A stretch of DNA of 64,000 bases from Paenibacillus azoreducens. GTDB lineage: Bacteria; Bacillota; Bacilli; Paenibacillales; Paenibacillaceae. Below are positions 41,625 to 50,102 of this stretch, piece by piece (position 1 is the stretch's first letter; the number at the start of each line of letters is the position of its first letter). The DNA is taken from contig NZ_AP025343.1 of assembly GCF_021654775.1 (NCBI RefSeq), positions 2,447,501 through 2,511,500 on the forward strand, in the 5' to 3' direction. A program made the position numbers and the translations under genes. The notes below the pieces were generated by a model. The model did no database searches. It was not told the DNA's origin and was given only the letters and a program-made list of their open reading frames with translations.

Positions 41625-43304
41625 ATGAACGATCTAAAAGCCTGCATCGTCCAGCGAGACCGTACGGTGCTGCTCGAATGCGGACATCCCGGATTCGAGG
41701 CGGCGCGGGAGAAACTGTCGCGATTTGCGGAGCTTGTCAAAAGTCCTTCCGCCTTCCATACCTACCGAATTACCCCTCTTTCTCTTTGGAATGCGGCCGC
41801 TCTGGGCTATAAGGCGGATGAAATAACGGAGGATTTGGCTTCCATTTCAAGATGGGGGGTTCCTGCCGGACTGTTACAGGAGATCAGGGAACTCGTCATG
41901 AGATACGGCAAGCTGAAGCTGCAAAAGGACGAAAACGAAGCGGGAGTGCTGCGTTTGACGGCAGCGGAGAGCCCGCTTCTGGACGAGATTTTCGCCGTGC
42001 CCGCATTGTCTTCGCAGATGGTCCGCTTAGGGATAGGGGAGGCCGTAATTAAGGCGGAGAGCAGGGGGAGTCTCAAGCAGGAATTGATGCGGCATGGATT
42101 TCCGGTGCTTGATCTGGCGGGCTATCATGATGGACAGGCTCTTAAGCTTGCATGGAGGACTGGGGACGGAAGCAGGGAGTTTAAGCTCCGCAGCTACCAG
42201 GATGAAGCGGCTCATGCTTTTGCGGGAATTGCCGGCGGCGGAAGCGGCGTTCTTGTTCTTCCCTGCGGAGCAGGCAAAACCGTCATCGGGATAGCCGCGC
42301 TTGAGAGGCAGCAATGCGAGTGCCTGATTCTGACGTTGAATACCACTTCGGTAGAGCAGTGGGTGCAGGAGCTGACGGACAAAACGACGCTGGACCCAAC
42401 CCAAATCGGCCAGTATACGGGCCGCAAAAAAGAAGTTAAGCCGGTAACGGTCGCGACATATCAAATTTTGACGCACCGGCGCTCCAAAGAGGATGAATTC
42501 GAACATATGAAGCTGTTTAACGAGCGGAACTGGGGGCTAATTATCTACGATGAGGTGCATTTGCTGCCGGCGCCTGTGTTTCGGGCAACGGCCGATATCC
42601 AGGCGACCCGGAGGCTCGGATTGACGGCTACTCTAGTCCGTGAGGACGGATGCGAGGAGGACGTATTTTCGCTGATCGGCCCCAAACGCTACGAGATGCC
42701 ATGGAAGGAACTCGAAAAGACGGGCTGGATCGCCCGCGTGGAGTGCTTTGAATTCCGTGTACCGATGGATGCTGCGCTGCGCGAAAAATATCTTTATGCG
42801 TTAGCTAAAGAAAAATTCCGACTTGCCGCTGAAAATCCGGCCAAGACGGCAATTGTGCTGCAGCTGCTCAAGAAACATCCGGATGCGGGAATTCTCATCA
42901 TCGGACAATATCTCGACCAACTGAGCGGTATCGCGGCTGCGATCGGCGCCCCGCTTATCAGCGGCAAAACGGCGCAGCCGCAGCGGGCGGCATTGTACGC
43001 ATCCTTCAAAAAAGGCGAAATTCGCGTGCTGGTCGTCTCCAAAGTGGCGAATTTCGCCGTGGATCTTCCCGACGCATCGGTGGCGATTGAAATATCGGGA
43101 AGTTTCGGATCGAGGCAGGAAGAAGCACAGCGGCTCGGTAGACTTTTACGTCCGAAAACGGGGGATAACCAGGCTTATTTTTACACGCTTGTCACCGAAA
43201 ATAGCAAGGAGGAGGAATTCGCCGTGCGCCGCCAGATGTTTTTGATTGAGCAGGGATACGAATATTCCGTCCATTCCGTCAAGGAGGTGAGATCCGCAAC
43301 ATGA
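41625..43304 (+). CDS. XPB/Ssl2-type superfamily 2 DNA helicase, 559 aa
   Basis: A bacterial XPB helicase. The N-terminal ~180 residues are a damage-recognition-like region. Helicase motifs: P-loop PCGAGKT (213-219), DEVH (309-312), the XPB-specific RED motif (339-341), TATLVRE, and motif VI QRLGRLLRP. XPB proteins unwind or translocate on double-stranded DNA; in eukaryotes within TFIIH, in archaea with the nuclease Bax1. The next gene overlaps it by ATGA, so the two are translationally coupled, as in actinobacteria (Rv0861c/Rv0862c pair). ATG with AAAGGGAG upstream. Confidence 0.92.
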   Translation: MNDLKACIVQRDRTVLLECGHPGFEAAREKLSRFAELVKSPSAFHTYRITPLSLWNAAALGYKADEITEDLASISRWGVPAGLLQEIRELVMRYGKLKLQKDENEAGVLRLTAAESPLLDEIFAVPALSSQMVRLGIGEAVIKAESRGSLKQELMRHGFPVLDLAGYHDGQALKLAWRTGDGSREFKLRSYQDEAAHAFAGIAGGGSGVLVLPCGAGKTVIGIAALERQQCECLILTLNTTSVEQWVQELTDKTTLDPTQIGQYTGRKKEVKPVTVATYQILTHRRSKEDEFEHMKLFNERNWGLIIYDEVHLLPAPVFRATADIQATRRLGLTATLVREDGCEEDVFSLIGPKRYEMPWKELEKTGWIARVECFEFRVPMDAALREKYLYALAKEKFRLAAENPAKTAIVLQLLKKHPDAGILIIGQYLDQLSGIAAAIGAPLISGKTAQPQRAALYASFKKGEIRVLVVSKVANFAVDLPDASVAIEISGSFGSRQEEAQRLGRLLRPKTGDNQAYFYTLVTENSKEEEFAVRRQMFLIEQGYEYSVHSVKEVRSAT

Positions 43305-45169
43305 GCCATAATGAAGATGCGTATCTTGAACAGCTGCAACCGCTTGCCGAGGGTGATGCAGAACTCTTGAAGACGCTGGTTTCCCGTTTTGCCGGACAGC
43401 CTTTCAGCGAGCAGATATGGGAAGGGATAAGCAGCATCAGCCGCAGCGGCGCGGAGTTAAAGCTGTCGTTTATCCGTTTGCGAAAATACGGGTGGGTGCA
43501 TGCCGTCAAAAAATCCTGGGGGGAAAGACTCTATTACATACCGGTGGAAAAGCTGATTCGGCTGCTCCCCATTTTTTTCTCCTGCAATCATGAACATCCT
43601 TCTGAGTCCGGCGGGCTGCACAGCAGATGTGATTCGGGGTCAGGGCTTGCGCTGGATTTGCTTCATGTACTGGCATTTGCGGCGGAACAGGGACTTCCTC
43701 TGACTGCAAAAGGCACGGTTCACAAAAAAAATCTGCAAAAGCTGCAGGAGCGTATTTCTTTAAAAGAAGAACATTTGCAGAGGCTTGCTTTGCAGTATGC
43801 TCATGATGAAGCATATACGCCGCCGCTGGCGGTTATTTTCGATCTGATGTTGTGCATGGGACTGCTGTCCAAAACCGCCGATGCTTTTGTTGTGGAGGAC
43901 AAGCGCCTTGGAGAATGGCTCAGCCTGAATGAGGCGGACATGAACCGGTTGCTCCTTCGCACCGTAGTTGAGCGGTACGGCCAGACCGATGCGGGCATGC
44001 AGCTGTTCCGTTACATGATCTGCATGCTTCCACAGCATGAGGGAGCGTGGATAAACATTGCTTCGGTTCTGGAATGGATGAAGGGCGAGGGGCTGTTTGT
44101 CGCGGACGATGCTGTGGAAAAAGCAGCCGCATGGCTTTATGCCCTGGCCGGTTTTGGCTGGGGGGAAGTGGCTGTCACAGAAGAAGGGGAGTACGTGTTC
44201 AGATGGAGCATACGGCCGGAACTGCTGTCGGCTATAGGGGTTGAAGAAAGCGAAAACGGAGACGAACGTTTTTTCGTTCAGCCGGATTTTGACATCATCT
44301 GTCCGCCGGGCGTACCGTATTTAGCGCGGTGGAAGCTGTTGGTCTGCACTGATCTGGTTCAATGCGACCGCGTTTCCGTGTACAAACTGACAAGAGAGAG
44401 TGTAGCCAGAGCTGTTGAAAAGGGGATGGACATCCCGGATATATTGGATTTTCTGGCGGCGAAAGGGGCCGAAGGCATTCCGGAGCATGTGGCTGCTGCG
44501 ATCGGGCAATGGGGCAAGCAGATCGGCCGAACCCAATTTGCCGAAGCTGTGCTGCTGTCCTGCATGAGCGAATCGGAAGGGGACGCCATCGCTGGAAACC
44601 CCCGCATCGCAGGCAGCGCTGAACGGATTGGTCCGAGGCATTTCATCGTTGAGCCTTCGCATATGACAGGGCTGCGCAAAATTTTGGAGGGCATGGGTCT
44701 TGCCCCGCTCAAAGCGGTGGCCGGCAGCGGGCGTACGGATTATGCCTACCCGCTGCTCCATGTGGATGCGGCGGTAAATGGGGAGATGCTAAGCGAGAGT
44801 TATTATGAAAGACAAGGGATGGTGTACGGCGGCAGGAACGTCCACTTTTTTGAACCTGACGAGGTTATTCCCGATCCGGCATCATTGTTTCCGGGGGTTG
44901 AGCAGGTACCGGCCAGATGGCTTCAGGATTGGCGGAGTTATCATAGTTCCACCGCGCGCACCATTGTGGAACAAGCCCAAAGCTGGCAGACCAAAATCCT
45001 CCTCAGCCATGGCGGGAAACGGGCGGAGTTTGCGCCGACAGCAGTTTATCCAAGCCCTTGGCGGGCGGAAGGGATTTTGCATGACCTGGAGAGCGGGCGA
45101 TTTGAACGGCATGAGTTGACTGCCGAGGATATTGGGGAATTGAAGCTGATTCTTCCTTCTTTTGATTGA
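43301..45169 (+). CDS. XPB-associated protein with helicase-associated (Ssl2 N-terminal-like) domain, 622 aa
   Basis: Overlaps the XPB stop by 4 bases. Largely helical. The segment FFVQPDFDIICPPGVPYLAR through LTRESVARAVEKGMDIPDIL with DFLAAKG (about residues 325-405) is the PF13625-type domain found at the N-terminus of XPB/Ssl2 and in the partner proteins of bacterial XPBs. N-terminal residues show winged-helix-like parts (GISSISRSGAELKLSFIRLR). No nuclease motif is evident, unlike archaeal Bax1. It probably loads or regulates the helicase in repair. This is inferred from the conserved pairing. Confidence 0.8.
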   Translation: MSHNEDAYLEQLQPLAEGDAELLKTLVSRFAGQPFSEQIWEGISSISRSGAELKLSFIRLRKYGWVHAVKKSWGERLYYIPVEKLIRLLPIFFSCNHEHPSESGGLHSRCDSGSGLALDLLHVLAFAAEQGLPLTAKGTVHKKNLQKLQERISLKEEHLQRLALQYAHDEAYTPPLAVIFDLMLCMGLLSKTADAFVVEDKRLGEWLSLNEADMNRLLLRTVVERYGQTDAGMQLFRYMICMLPQHEGAWINIASVLEWMKGEGLFVADDAVEKAAAWLYALAGFGWGEVAVTEEGEYVFRWSIRPELLSAIGVEESENGDERFFVQPDFDIICPPGVPYLARWKLLVCTDLVQCDRVSVYKLTRESVARAVEKGMDIPDILDFLAAKGAEGIPEHVAAAIGQWGKQIGRTQFAEAVLLSCMSESEGDAIAGNPRIAGSAERIGPRHFIVEPSHMTGLRKILEGMGLAPLKAVAGSGRTDYAYPLLHVDAAVNGEMLSESYYERQGMVYGGRNVHFFEPDEVIPDPASLFPGVEQVPARWLQDWRSYHSSTARTIVEQAQSWQTKILLSHGGKRAEFAPTAVYPSPWRAEGILHDLESGRFERHELTAEDIGELKLILPSFD

Positions 45170-45296
45170 GACGACCTGATCCGGAGGGACTGAAAATCCT
45201 CTTCTTAAGAAAGACGGGTTATGATATGATAGAAGAGTCCACTTTTAGAAATTGACGCAATTTAGTGGAACTTTTTATAGAATTGAGATGAATTTC

Positions 45297-45737
45297 ATGA
45301 GCGTATCAGAAGCGCAGACAATGGACATGGCTGCCGTACTGATGAACGCCTATGAATTAGGCGATATGATCAATCAGTCCGTCGAGGTGTCTGATTATTT
45401 ATATTGGAAGCAGCGCGTTGACGCCAATCCTGACATTCAGGAGCTGGTCCGCCTGCTCGAAAAGAAAAAGGAACTCTTCGAGGAGACCCAGCGGTTTGGG
45501 CATTTCCATCCGAATTACCACAGCGCCAAGGACGAGGTGAAGGCTGTGGAGAAGCAGCTCGAACAGTTTGAAGAGGTTGTGCGCTTCAAGCAAGCGGAGA
45601 GGGAACTCGATGACATGCTGCATCAAATGTCCGAAATGATTGCTTTTTCCGTTTCGGACACCATCAAGGTGCCAAGCAATGATCCGAATCCGAAACGCGG
45701 CTGCGGCAGCGGAGGCAAATGCGGCTGCGGCGGCTAA
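45297..45737 (+). CDS. ylbF: YlbF family protein (RicF), with C-terminal Cys cluster, 146 aa
   Basis: MSVSEAQTMDMAAVLMNAYE starts the helical YlbF/YmcA domain. The end is KRGCGSGGKCGCGG, three cysteines in eleven residues. In B. subtilis YlbF (RicF) forms the Ric complex with YmcA and YaaT, which carries Fe-S clusters and controls RNase Y-dependent mRNA maturation; the Cys tail fits cluster binding. ATG 45297 is 9 bases after GAG; ATG 45288 is an alternative. ylbG follows, the same order as in B. subtilis. Confidence 0.9.
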   Translation: MSVSEAQTMDMAAVLMNAYELGDMINQSVEVSDYLYWKQRVDANPDIQELVRLLEKKKELFEETQRFGHFHPNYHSAKDEVKAVEKQLEQFEEVVRFKQAERELDDMLHQMSEMIAFSVSDTIKVPSNDPNPKRGCGSGGKCGCGG

Positions 45738-45776
45738 GCGAAAAAGAGACCGTGGAATAAAGTGAGGTGGGAAAAC

Positions 45777-46040
45777 ATGTTTGCAGAACGGACGGGTTAC
45801 ATTATATGGGTAACGGATGTAAAAGCGGCCAGAAATCTCGAGAAATACGGGACTGTTCATTATATTTCAAGGCGCATGCATTATGTGGTGATGTACGTGA
45901 ACGCGGATCGCGCCGAAGAGGTTGCCAAAAATATTCGCAGGCTTTCCTATGTGCGTAAAATTGAGCGATCCTACCGCAATGAGATCAAAACGGAGTATAC
46001 AAAGGATATTCCCGATAAAACAAGATTTTATGGGCTATAG
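45777..46040 (+). CDS. ylbG: YlbG family protein (UPF0298), 87 aa
   Basis: MFAERTGYIIWVTDVKAARN, then LEKYGTVHYISRRMHYVVMY and a C-terminal basic segment RRLSYVRKIERSYRNEIKTE. This is the small alpha/beta UPF0298 protein that follows ylbF in Bacillales, with unknown function. ATG 45777 with GTGAGGTGGG upstream, 39 bases after ylbF. They are likely cotranscribed. Confidence 0.92.
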   Translation: MFAERTGYIIWVTDVKAARNLEKYGTVHYISRRMHYVVMYVNADRAEEVAKNIRRLSYVRKIERSYRNEIKTEYTKDIPDKTRFYGL

Positions 46041-46214
46041 ATGATGTTCAGTAAGTCCGCTTTTGATAAGCAAACCTCTGTCGAAGCCACTTCGAGGATG
46101 AGCGACCACGATGCATAGGTAGGTTTTCTGGTTTTCTTGCGATAGTTTACGTACCGTTCTTCTGTCGCGCTTTTTGCGGCTTCCCATCAAACGAACCTAA
46201 TGATTTAACAGCAG

Positions 46215-46239
46215 CAGCCCTTGTCGGGCTGTTTTTTTT
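46215..46239 (+). terminator. Intrinsic terminator, probably of ylbF-ylbG
   Basis: CAGCCC-TTGTC-GGGCTG followed by TTTTTTTT. It lies 175 bases after ylbG. Confidence 0.85.
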
Positions 46240-46286
46240 GTTGTCTGTCTTCTTCGGGAGTACGTCGAGAGACTATTTTCAAAAGA
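46240..46286 (+). repeat. Decayed copy of repeat family A (A-7)
   Basis: TTGTCTGTCTTCTTCGGGAG and TACGTCGAGAGACTATTTTC match the 3' half of family A; the 5' half is absent or was lost at the terminator. Confidence 0.55.
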
Positions 46287-46435
46287 CAAGTTTCAGCTGC
46301 AGGCGGCAGTGAAAGATGACAGATTTTTAACTTGAAAAACCGGAAATATTTGTAAAAAATGCGCATATAGTCTATTAATCAAACCTTTTTGGTAGATCGG
46401 CCATCTGGAATTCTATCTGCTTAAGTCTTTTTTAC

Positions 46436-46464
46436 TTGTACAACATGTGGCAATGATGTAACAT
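46436..46464 (+). promoter_or_regulatory. Candidate sigma-A promoter of the 145-aa gene
   Basis: TTGTAC (46436-46441) and TAACAT (46459-46464) with a 17-base spacer. Confidence 0.5.
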
Positions 46465-46517
46465 GATAGGTAAATATACTTAGATAATAAGTCCTATACG
46501 GTGGAGAGTGATGTTCC

Positions 46518-46955
46518 ATGCGCGACAAAGGAATGGAAAGATGGAGCACCTATGAACCATTCTATGTTGTTTTGGGCGATAAAAAGGTTGCCGACATTGT
46601 CATTACCAATCATGCGAAGACAAGATATAATGATCGAATTGAAAGAGGAAATAAACGGAGCGACGGCATTGCGGCATGGATGTGGGAGTGCCTCAAACAA
46701 CGCCGGATGATTCCGTACTACCGCAATGAACAGGATGTTTATCTGATTGACGAGGATTTGGTTGTTGTCGCCGAATTTACGGAAATCGAAGGGGAGCATG
46801 ATATCTGCGGCAACCCTTTGCATAAAATGATTGTGGTCACTTTTTTGGGACGCATGTCAGAGACCATTGAGTTGAGAGATTTGAAATCGTATTATTCCTG
46901 GCTCCGCCATTCCCGGAGAATGACTTTGATCAAAAATACGCGCAAACGCAGATAG
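46518..46955 (+). CDS. Conserved hypothetical protein, 145 aa
   Basis: Starts MRDKGMERWSTYEPFYVVLG; ATG 46518 is preceded by GGTGGAG at about 11 bases. A beta-rich middle (DVYLIDEDLVVVAEFTEIEG, KMIVVTFLGRMSETIELRDL) and a basic tail ending RRMTLIKNTRKRR. The block ITNHAKTRYNDRIER is like the His/Arg-rich region of some RelE-fold proteins, but I cannot confirm this. No partner antitoxin is adjacent. Function unknown. Confidence 0.7.
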   Translation: MRDKGMERWSTYEPFYVVLGDKKVADIVITNHAKTRYNDRIERGNKRSDGIAAWMWECLKQRRMIPYYRNEQDVYLIDEDLVVVAEFTEIEGEHDICGNPLHKMIVVTFLGRMSETIELRDLKSYYSWLRHSRRMTLIKNTRKRR

Positions 46956-47005
46956 TATTTGGGGCTGACTTCTATGAAAGAACGACGATGGGACGTTTTC
47001 TTTAA

Positions 47006-47118
47006 GATATCAGAAAGTATAAACAACAGGGAGAAGCATCCTGATATCGCAAGAATAAACTACTGCTAAAAGCGGTCTGTCTTCTTAGATATTACATCGA
47101 TAGATGTTTTTCTTAAGA
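47006..47118 (+). repeat. Repeat family A, copy A-3
   Basis: 5' stem GATATCAG (47006-47013) with CTGATATC (47041-47048), hairpin region CTGCTAAAAGCGG, and 3' hairpin ACATCGATAGATGT running into TTTTCTTAAG. The 3' hairpin carries paired changes relative to ACGTC/GACGT (C-G to T-A type). A tail of another copy (GGACGTTTTCTTTAAG) directly precedes it. Confidence 0.9.
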
Positions 47119-47124
47119 TATAAG

Positions 47125-47357
47125 ACTTCCATGCCGCTTCGCGGCACCACTGATGGATGAAAATTTTGTCCATACTGCTACTATGGCTGGCGAAGGTAGG
47201 TCGTACTTTCTTGGTGTCTCGAACCCGTATATAAGACGGACCACAACGACCCGGTGCATCGCAGATTGTTGCTCCTTCGGGAAGCACGCAGGGCAGAATA
47301 ACCCTTTTTGGTAGTTGCACCAGCCTTAAAATCACCCAGTCGTAAGGAGAAGTACGT
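47125..47357 (+). ncRNA. Candidate bridge RNA (seekRNA) region of the IS110 element
   Basis: The 233-base left end has no protein-coding frame but has strong hairpins: TGCCGC-TTC-GCGGCA and TGCTCC-TTCG-GGAAGCA. IS110-group elements carry their bridge RNA upstream of the transposase. TACTTTCT at 47205-47212 is complementary to AGAAAGTA of the right target flank (48681-48688), a possible target-guide segment; an 8-base match can be chance. Confidence 0.5.
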
Positions 47358-48578
47358 ATGGAAGTGTTAATCGAACGTTGCTGCGGTCTGGATGTTCACA
47401 AGAAGAGCATCACCGCCTGCATTATCACCCCTCAAGGAAAGGAGATTCGAACATTTGCTACAATGACCCGAAACCTGATTGAATTGGTAGACTGGGTCAA
47501 ACAACACCGTTGCACCCATGTCGCGATGGAAAGCACCGGAGACTACTGGAAACCGATATATAACCTGTTGGAATTGGAAGAACTCAAGCCCATGGTCGTG
47601 AATGCGCAACATATTAAATCTGTCCCTGGACGTAAAACGGATGTCAAGGATGCTGAATGGATTGCCAAGCTGCTGCGGCATGGTTTAGTGCAAGGAAGCT
47701 ATATTCCGGACCGAGATCAAAGGGAACTGCGAGAGGTGATTCGTTACCGGCGAAGCATTATTGAAGAACGAACGCGTGAAGCGAATCGGCTTCAAAAGGT
47801 GCTCGAAGGCGGCAACATCAAGCTATCCTCAGTCGCTTCCAACGTACTCGGGGTTTCCGGACGAAACATGTTGGAAGCCATAATTAACGGTGAAACCGAT
47901 GTTTCTGTCTTGGCCGATTTCGCCCAAAAGAAACTAAAGCTGAAGAAAGAACAGTTGAAACTGGCGCTGGAAGGGCGACTTGGCCCTCATCAACTGCTCA
48001 TGATCGAGAAGCAGCTCGCCCATATCGATTATCTGAACGAATTGATCACCGAATTGGATACAGAGATCGATAAACGTATGGCCCCTTTTGCTGAGGACCT
48101 GAAGTTATTGGATTCGATCCCCGGTGTCGGTAAACGAACTGCCGAACAAATCTTGGCAGAGATCGGTACGGACATGTCGCGGTTTCCAACCCCTGGCCAT
48201 TTATGTTCCTGGGCAGGGATGACTCCAGGTCACGATGAAAGCGCGGGGAAGAAAAGGTCAGCCAAAACACGAAAAGGAAACAAAAAACTGCGAAGTGCCC
48301 TAACTGAGGCGGCGCGGGCGGTGACACGTAAAAAAAATTCGTACCTGGCAGCCCAGTATCATCGTATTGCTGCACGACGCGGAAAAAATAGAGCCGCAGT
48401 CGCCGTAGGACATACCATTCTAACGATCGTACATATCTTGTTAACGCGAAAACAAGAATATGTGGAGCTTGGCTTTGATTACTTTGATAAGCGAAAGCGT
48501 GACATCTTGATTAACAACTCGATTAAGAGACTAGAGTCCCTTGGACTTACAGTCAGCATTCAAGAACAAACGGCTTAA
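47358..48578 (+). CDS. IS110-family DEDD transposase/recombinase, 406 aa
   Basis: The RuvC-like DEDD domain begins CCGLDVHKKSITACII (Asp), then HVAMESTGDYW (Glu), GRKTDVKDAEWIAKLL (Asp, Asp). A coiled-coil region follows (about residues 140-250). The C-terminal Tnp domain has LLDSIPGVGKRTAEQILAEI and CSWAGMTPGHDESAGKKRSA with the catalytic Ser in ESAGKK. The frame is intact, so the element may be active. RBS AAGGAG is 9 bases before ATG 47358. Confidence 0.95.
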   Translation: MEVLIERCCGLDVHKKSITACIITPQGKEIRTFATMTRNLIELVDWVKQHRCTHVAMESTGDYWKPIYNLLELEELKPMVVNAQHIKSVPGRKTDVKDAEWIAKLLRHGLVQGSYIPDRDQRELREVIRYRRSIIEERTREANRLQKVLEGGNIKLSSVASNVLGVSGRNMLEAIINGETDVSVLADFAQKKLKLKKEQLKLALEGRLGPHQLLMIEKQLAHIDYLNELITELDTEIDKRMAPFAEDLKLLDSIPGVGKRTAEQILAEIGTDMSRFPTPGHLCSWAGMTPGHDESAGKKRSAKTRKGNKKLRSALTEAARAVTRKKNSYLAAQYHRIAARRGKNRAAVAVGHTILTIVHILLTRKQEYVELGFDYFDKRKRDILINNSIKRLESLGLTVSIQEQTA

Positions 48579-48682
48579 GCGGTTCAAACCCATTTTTTAA
48601 AAAAGCAAGTTACTGGGGTTAGTTTCGTATTGCCAAAAACGGCTTTTCTAACGATACTACGAGCTGATAATTTTCAGGGCAG

Positions 48683-48784
48683 AAAGTATAAACTTCGGAG
48701 ATCTCGCATCCTTATATCGCAAGAAAAATTACCGCTAAACGCGGTCTGTCTTCTATGAGAGTACGTCGATAGACGTTTTTCTTA
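48683..48784 (+). repeat. Repeat family A, copy A-4 (split by the IS110 element)
   Basis: The right part of a copy whose left arm GATATAAG remains at 47117-47124. It contains CTTATATC (48711-48718), ACCGC-TAAAC-GCGGT and ACGTC-GATA-GACGT with TTTTTCTTA. The outer inverted repeat is AAGAAAAA/TTTTTCTT. Confidence 0.88.
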
Positions 48785-48837
48785 CATAATCCAAGCGCTT
48801 GCATCAATATTGGGAAAACGAAACAAACGATAAAACG

Positions 48838-48873
48838 GCATGGGTCCGGTCGAAGGACTCCATGCTTTTTTTT
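48838..48873 (+). terminator. Orphan intrinsic terminator
   Basis: GCATGGGTCC and GGACTCCATGC pair with one bulge, then eight T residues. No gene precedes it closely; it may be the original terminator of the gene at 46518, pushed away by repeats and the IS. Confidence 0.75.
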
Positions 48874-48891
48874 GCCATATCAGTATAAACC

Positions 48892-48956
48892 GGGGTCCCC
48901 GCAAAGTAATCGGAATAAGCTTCGACGGTCATGCGTCACTTTGTGGGGTTGAATTT
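48892..48956 (+). repeat. Repeat family B, copy B-9
   Basis: GGGGT, arms CCCCGCAAAGT and ACTTTGTGGGG, centre AATCGGAATAAGCTTCGACG. It is preceded by CAGTATAAAC. Confidence 0.9.
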
Positions 48957-48958
48957 CC

Positions 48959-49086
48959 GGGCCCCCCGCAAAGTAATCGGAATAAGCTTCAAAGGCTGCA
49001 CGTCACTCCGTACTTTTACTCCGCAAAAGCGCCCCTCTTCGTGAGTCGTCGGACTTCTTTCCGATACTCTTTGTGGGGTTATTTTG
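48959..49086 (+). repeat. Repeat family B, copy B-10, expanded to ~128 bp
   Basis: Starts with CCCCCCGCAAAGTAATCGGA and ends CTTTGTGGGGTTATTTTG, but about 60 extra bases (including GCGCCCCTCTTCGTGAGTCG and TCGGACTTCTTTCCGATACT) lie before the right arm. The insert has its own partial hairpin (TCGGA/TCCGA). Tandem to B-9. Confidence 0.8.
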
Positions 49087-49113
49087 TATGTTTTGCAACG
49101 GATCATATACAAT
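49084..49113 (+). promoter_or_regulatory. Sigma-A promoter of the PHP gene
   Basis: TTGTAT (49084-49089) and TACAAT (49108-49113) with an 18-base spacer. The -35 begins in the tail of repeat B-10. Confidence 0.6.
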
Positions 49114-49145
49114 AAATGGACAAGAAGCATAGGAGGGAAACAAGT

Positions 49146-50006
49146 ATGGATCAAACAGCAGGAAAATGCGATCTGCATACGCATACGCAAGCTTCCGACG
49201 GCATGCAGAGCCCGACGGATAATGTGCAGCTTGCATATGCCAAGGGGCTGGCGGCTGTCGCTATTACCGATCATGATACGGTTGCGGGTGTAGCCGAGGC
49301 GATGGCGGAAGGGGAGCGCTGCGGCGTAAACGTCGTACCCGGCGTGGAGATCAGCACGCGCGCCGGAGGCAAAGACATCCATGTGCTCGGGTATTACGTA
49401 AACTGTTCGGATCGGGCTTTTTTGAAGCGGCTCGCCGATTTAAGGAATACCCGCGAGCAGCGCAACGTAAAAATGATCGCCAAACTTCAGGAACTCGGCG
49501 TGAACATTACATTGGAAGAAGTTATTTCCGGGCTGGGAAGAGAGCTGCGTCCTGATGAAAGCGTGGGCCGTCCGCACATGGCCGATGTCTTGGTAAAGAA
49601 AGGATATGCCCGGGATATGAGGGACGCGTTTGACCGCTATCTTGGGGAGAATGCCCCGGCATTTGTATCCGTTCCGCGGATTTCGCCGCAGGATGCCTGC
49701 TTGTGGATCCGTGAAGCGGGAGGTGTGCCTGTGCTGGCGCATCCGGGCATCTATGGAGATGATGATCTGGTCAGAAAGATTTTGGAGGAAGCTCAGCCTG
49801 CCGGAATTGAGGTTTTTCATTCCGATCACGGCAAGGAGGAGGAAAAGCGTTATCAGGCGGTGGCCGATGAATACAGGCTGATCGTGACGGGGGGCTCCGA
49901 TTTTCACGGAGCAAGGCAGGGCGTCGTATTCCACGGTGATATCGGCAGCCGGTCGGTTCCCGTCTCGGTATTGGATCAACTGAAGAAAGCTTCGGCAAAC
50001 CGGTGA
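49146..50006 (+). CDS. PHP-domain phosphoesterase (RNase AM/YciV-like), 286 aa
   Basis: Metal-dependent phosphoesterase. CDLHTHTQASDG carries the first metal His pair, AITDHDTVAGV the next ligands, VVPGVEISTRAGGKDIHVLG (Glu, His), GRPHMADVLV, VPVLAHPGIYG, GIEVFHSDHGKEE, and GGSDFHG (Asp, His). The pattern fits the YciV/TrpH type, which acts on 3',5'-nucleoside bisphosphates and 5' ends of RNA; the exact substrate here is inferred. ATG 49146 behind GGAGGG. Confidence 0.9.
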   Translation: MDQTAGKCDLHTHTQASDGMQSPTDNVQLAYAKGLAAVAITDHDTVAGVAEAMAEGERCGVNVVPGVEISTRAGGKDIHVLGYYVNCSDRAFLKRLADLRNTREQRNVKMIAKLQELGVNITLEEVISGLGRELRPDESVGRPHMADVLVKKGYARDMRDAFDRYLGENAPAFVSVPRISPQDACLWIREAGGVPVLAHPGIYGDDDLVRKILEEAQPAGIEVFHSDHGKEEEKRYQAVADEYRLIVTGGSDFHGARQGVVFHGDIGSRSVPVSVLDQLKKASANR

Positions 50007-50020
50007 AAGGGTTATAGATT

Positions 50021-50073
50021 AAAAAAAAAGCTGCCCGCTTCTGTCTTGGCATAGACAAAAGGGGCGGCTTTTT
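50021..50073 (+). terminator. Terminator of the PHP gene
   Basis: AAAAAGCTGCCC and GGGGCGGCTTTTT pair with a wobble; the inner GTCT/AGAC extends the stem. It ends in TTTTT. Confidence 0.85.
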
Positions 50074-50102
50074 AACATATCAGCCAGAAAGTATAAACTT
50101 CC

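Larger units (their letters stand above)
46041..46435. other. Non-coding stretch after ylbG
   Basis: Contains one terminator (46215-46239), a decayed family A repeat and the upstream part of the next promoter. No gene is supported on either strand. Confidence 0.5.
47125..48682 (+). mobile_element. IS110-family insertion sequence inside a family A repeat
   Basis: Boundaries come from the split repeat: left flank ends GATATAAG (47117-47124), right flank resumes AGAAAGTATAAAC (48681 on), and the missing stem partner CTTATATC is at 48711-48718. Removing the element and one AG restores an A-A junction like the intact one at 47001-47020. It has no terminal inverted repeats and duplicates only AG (CT on the other strand), as expected for IS110. 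There is a long non-coding left end and a short right end. Confidence 0.75.

Noticed and set aside
46518..46955. RelE-like toxin
   Set aside because: Only a vague His/Arg pattern and no antitoxin gene next to it.
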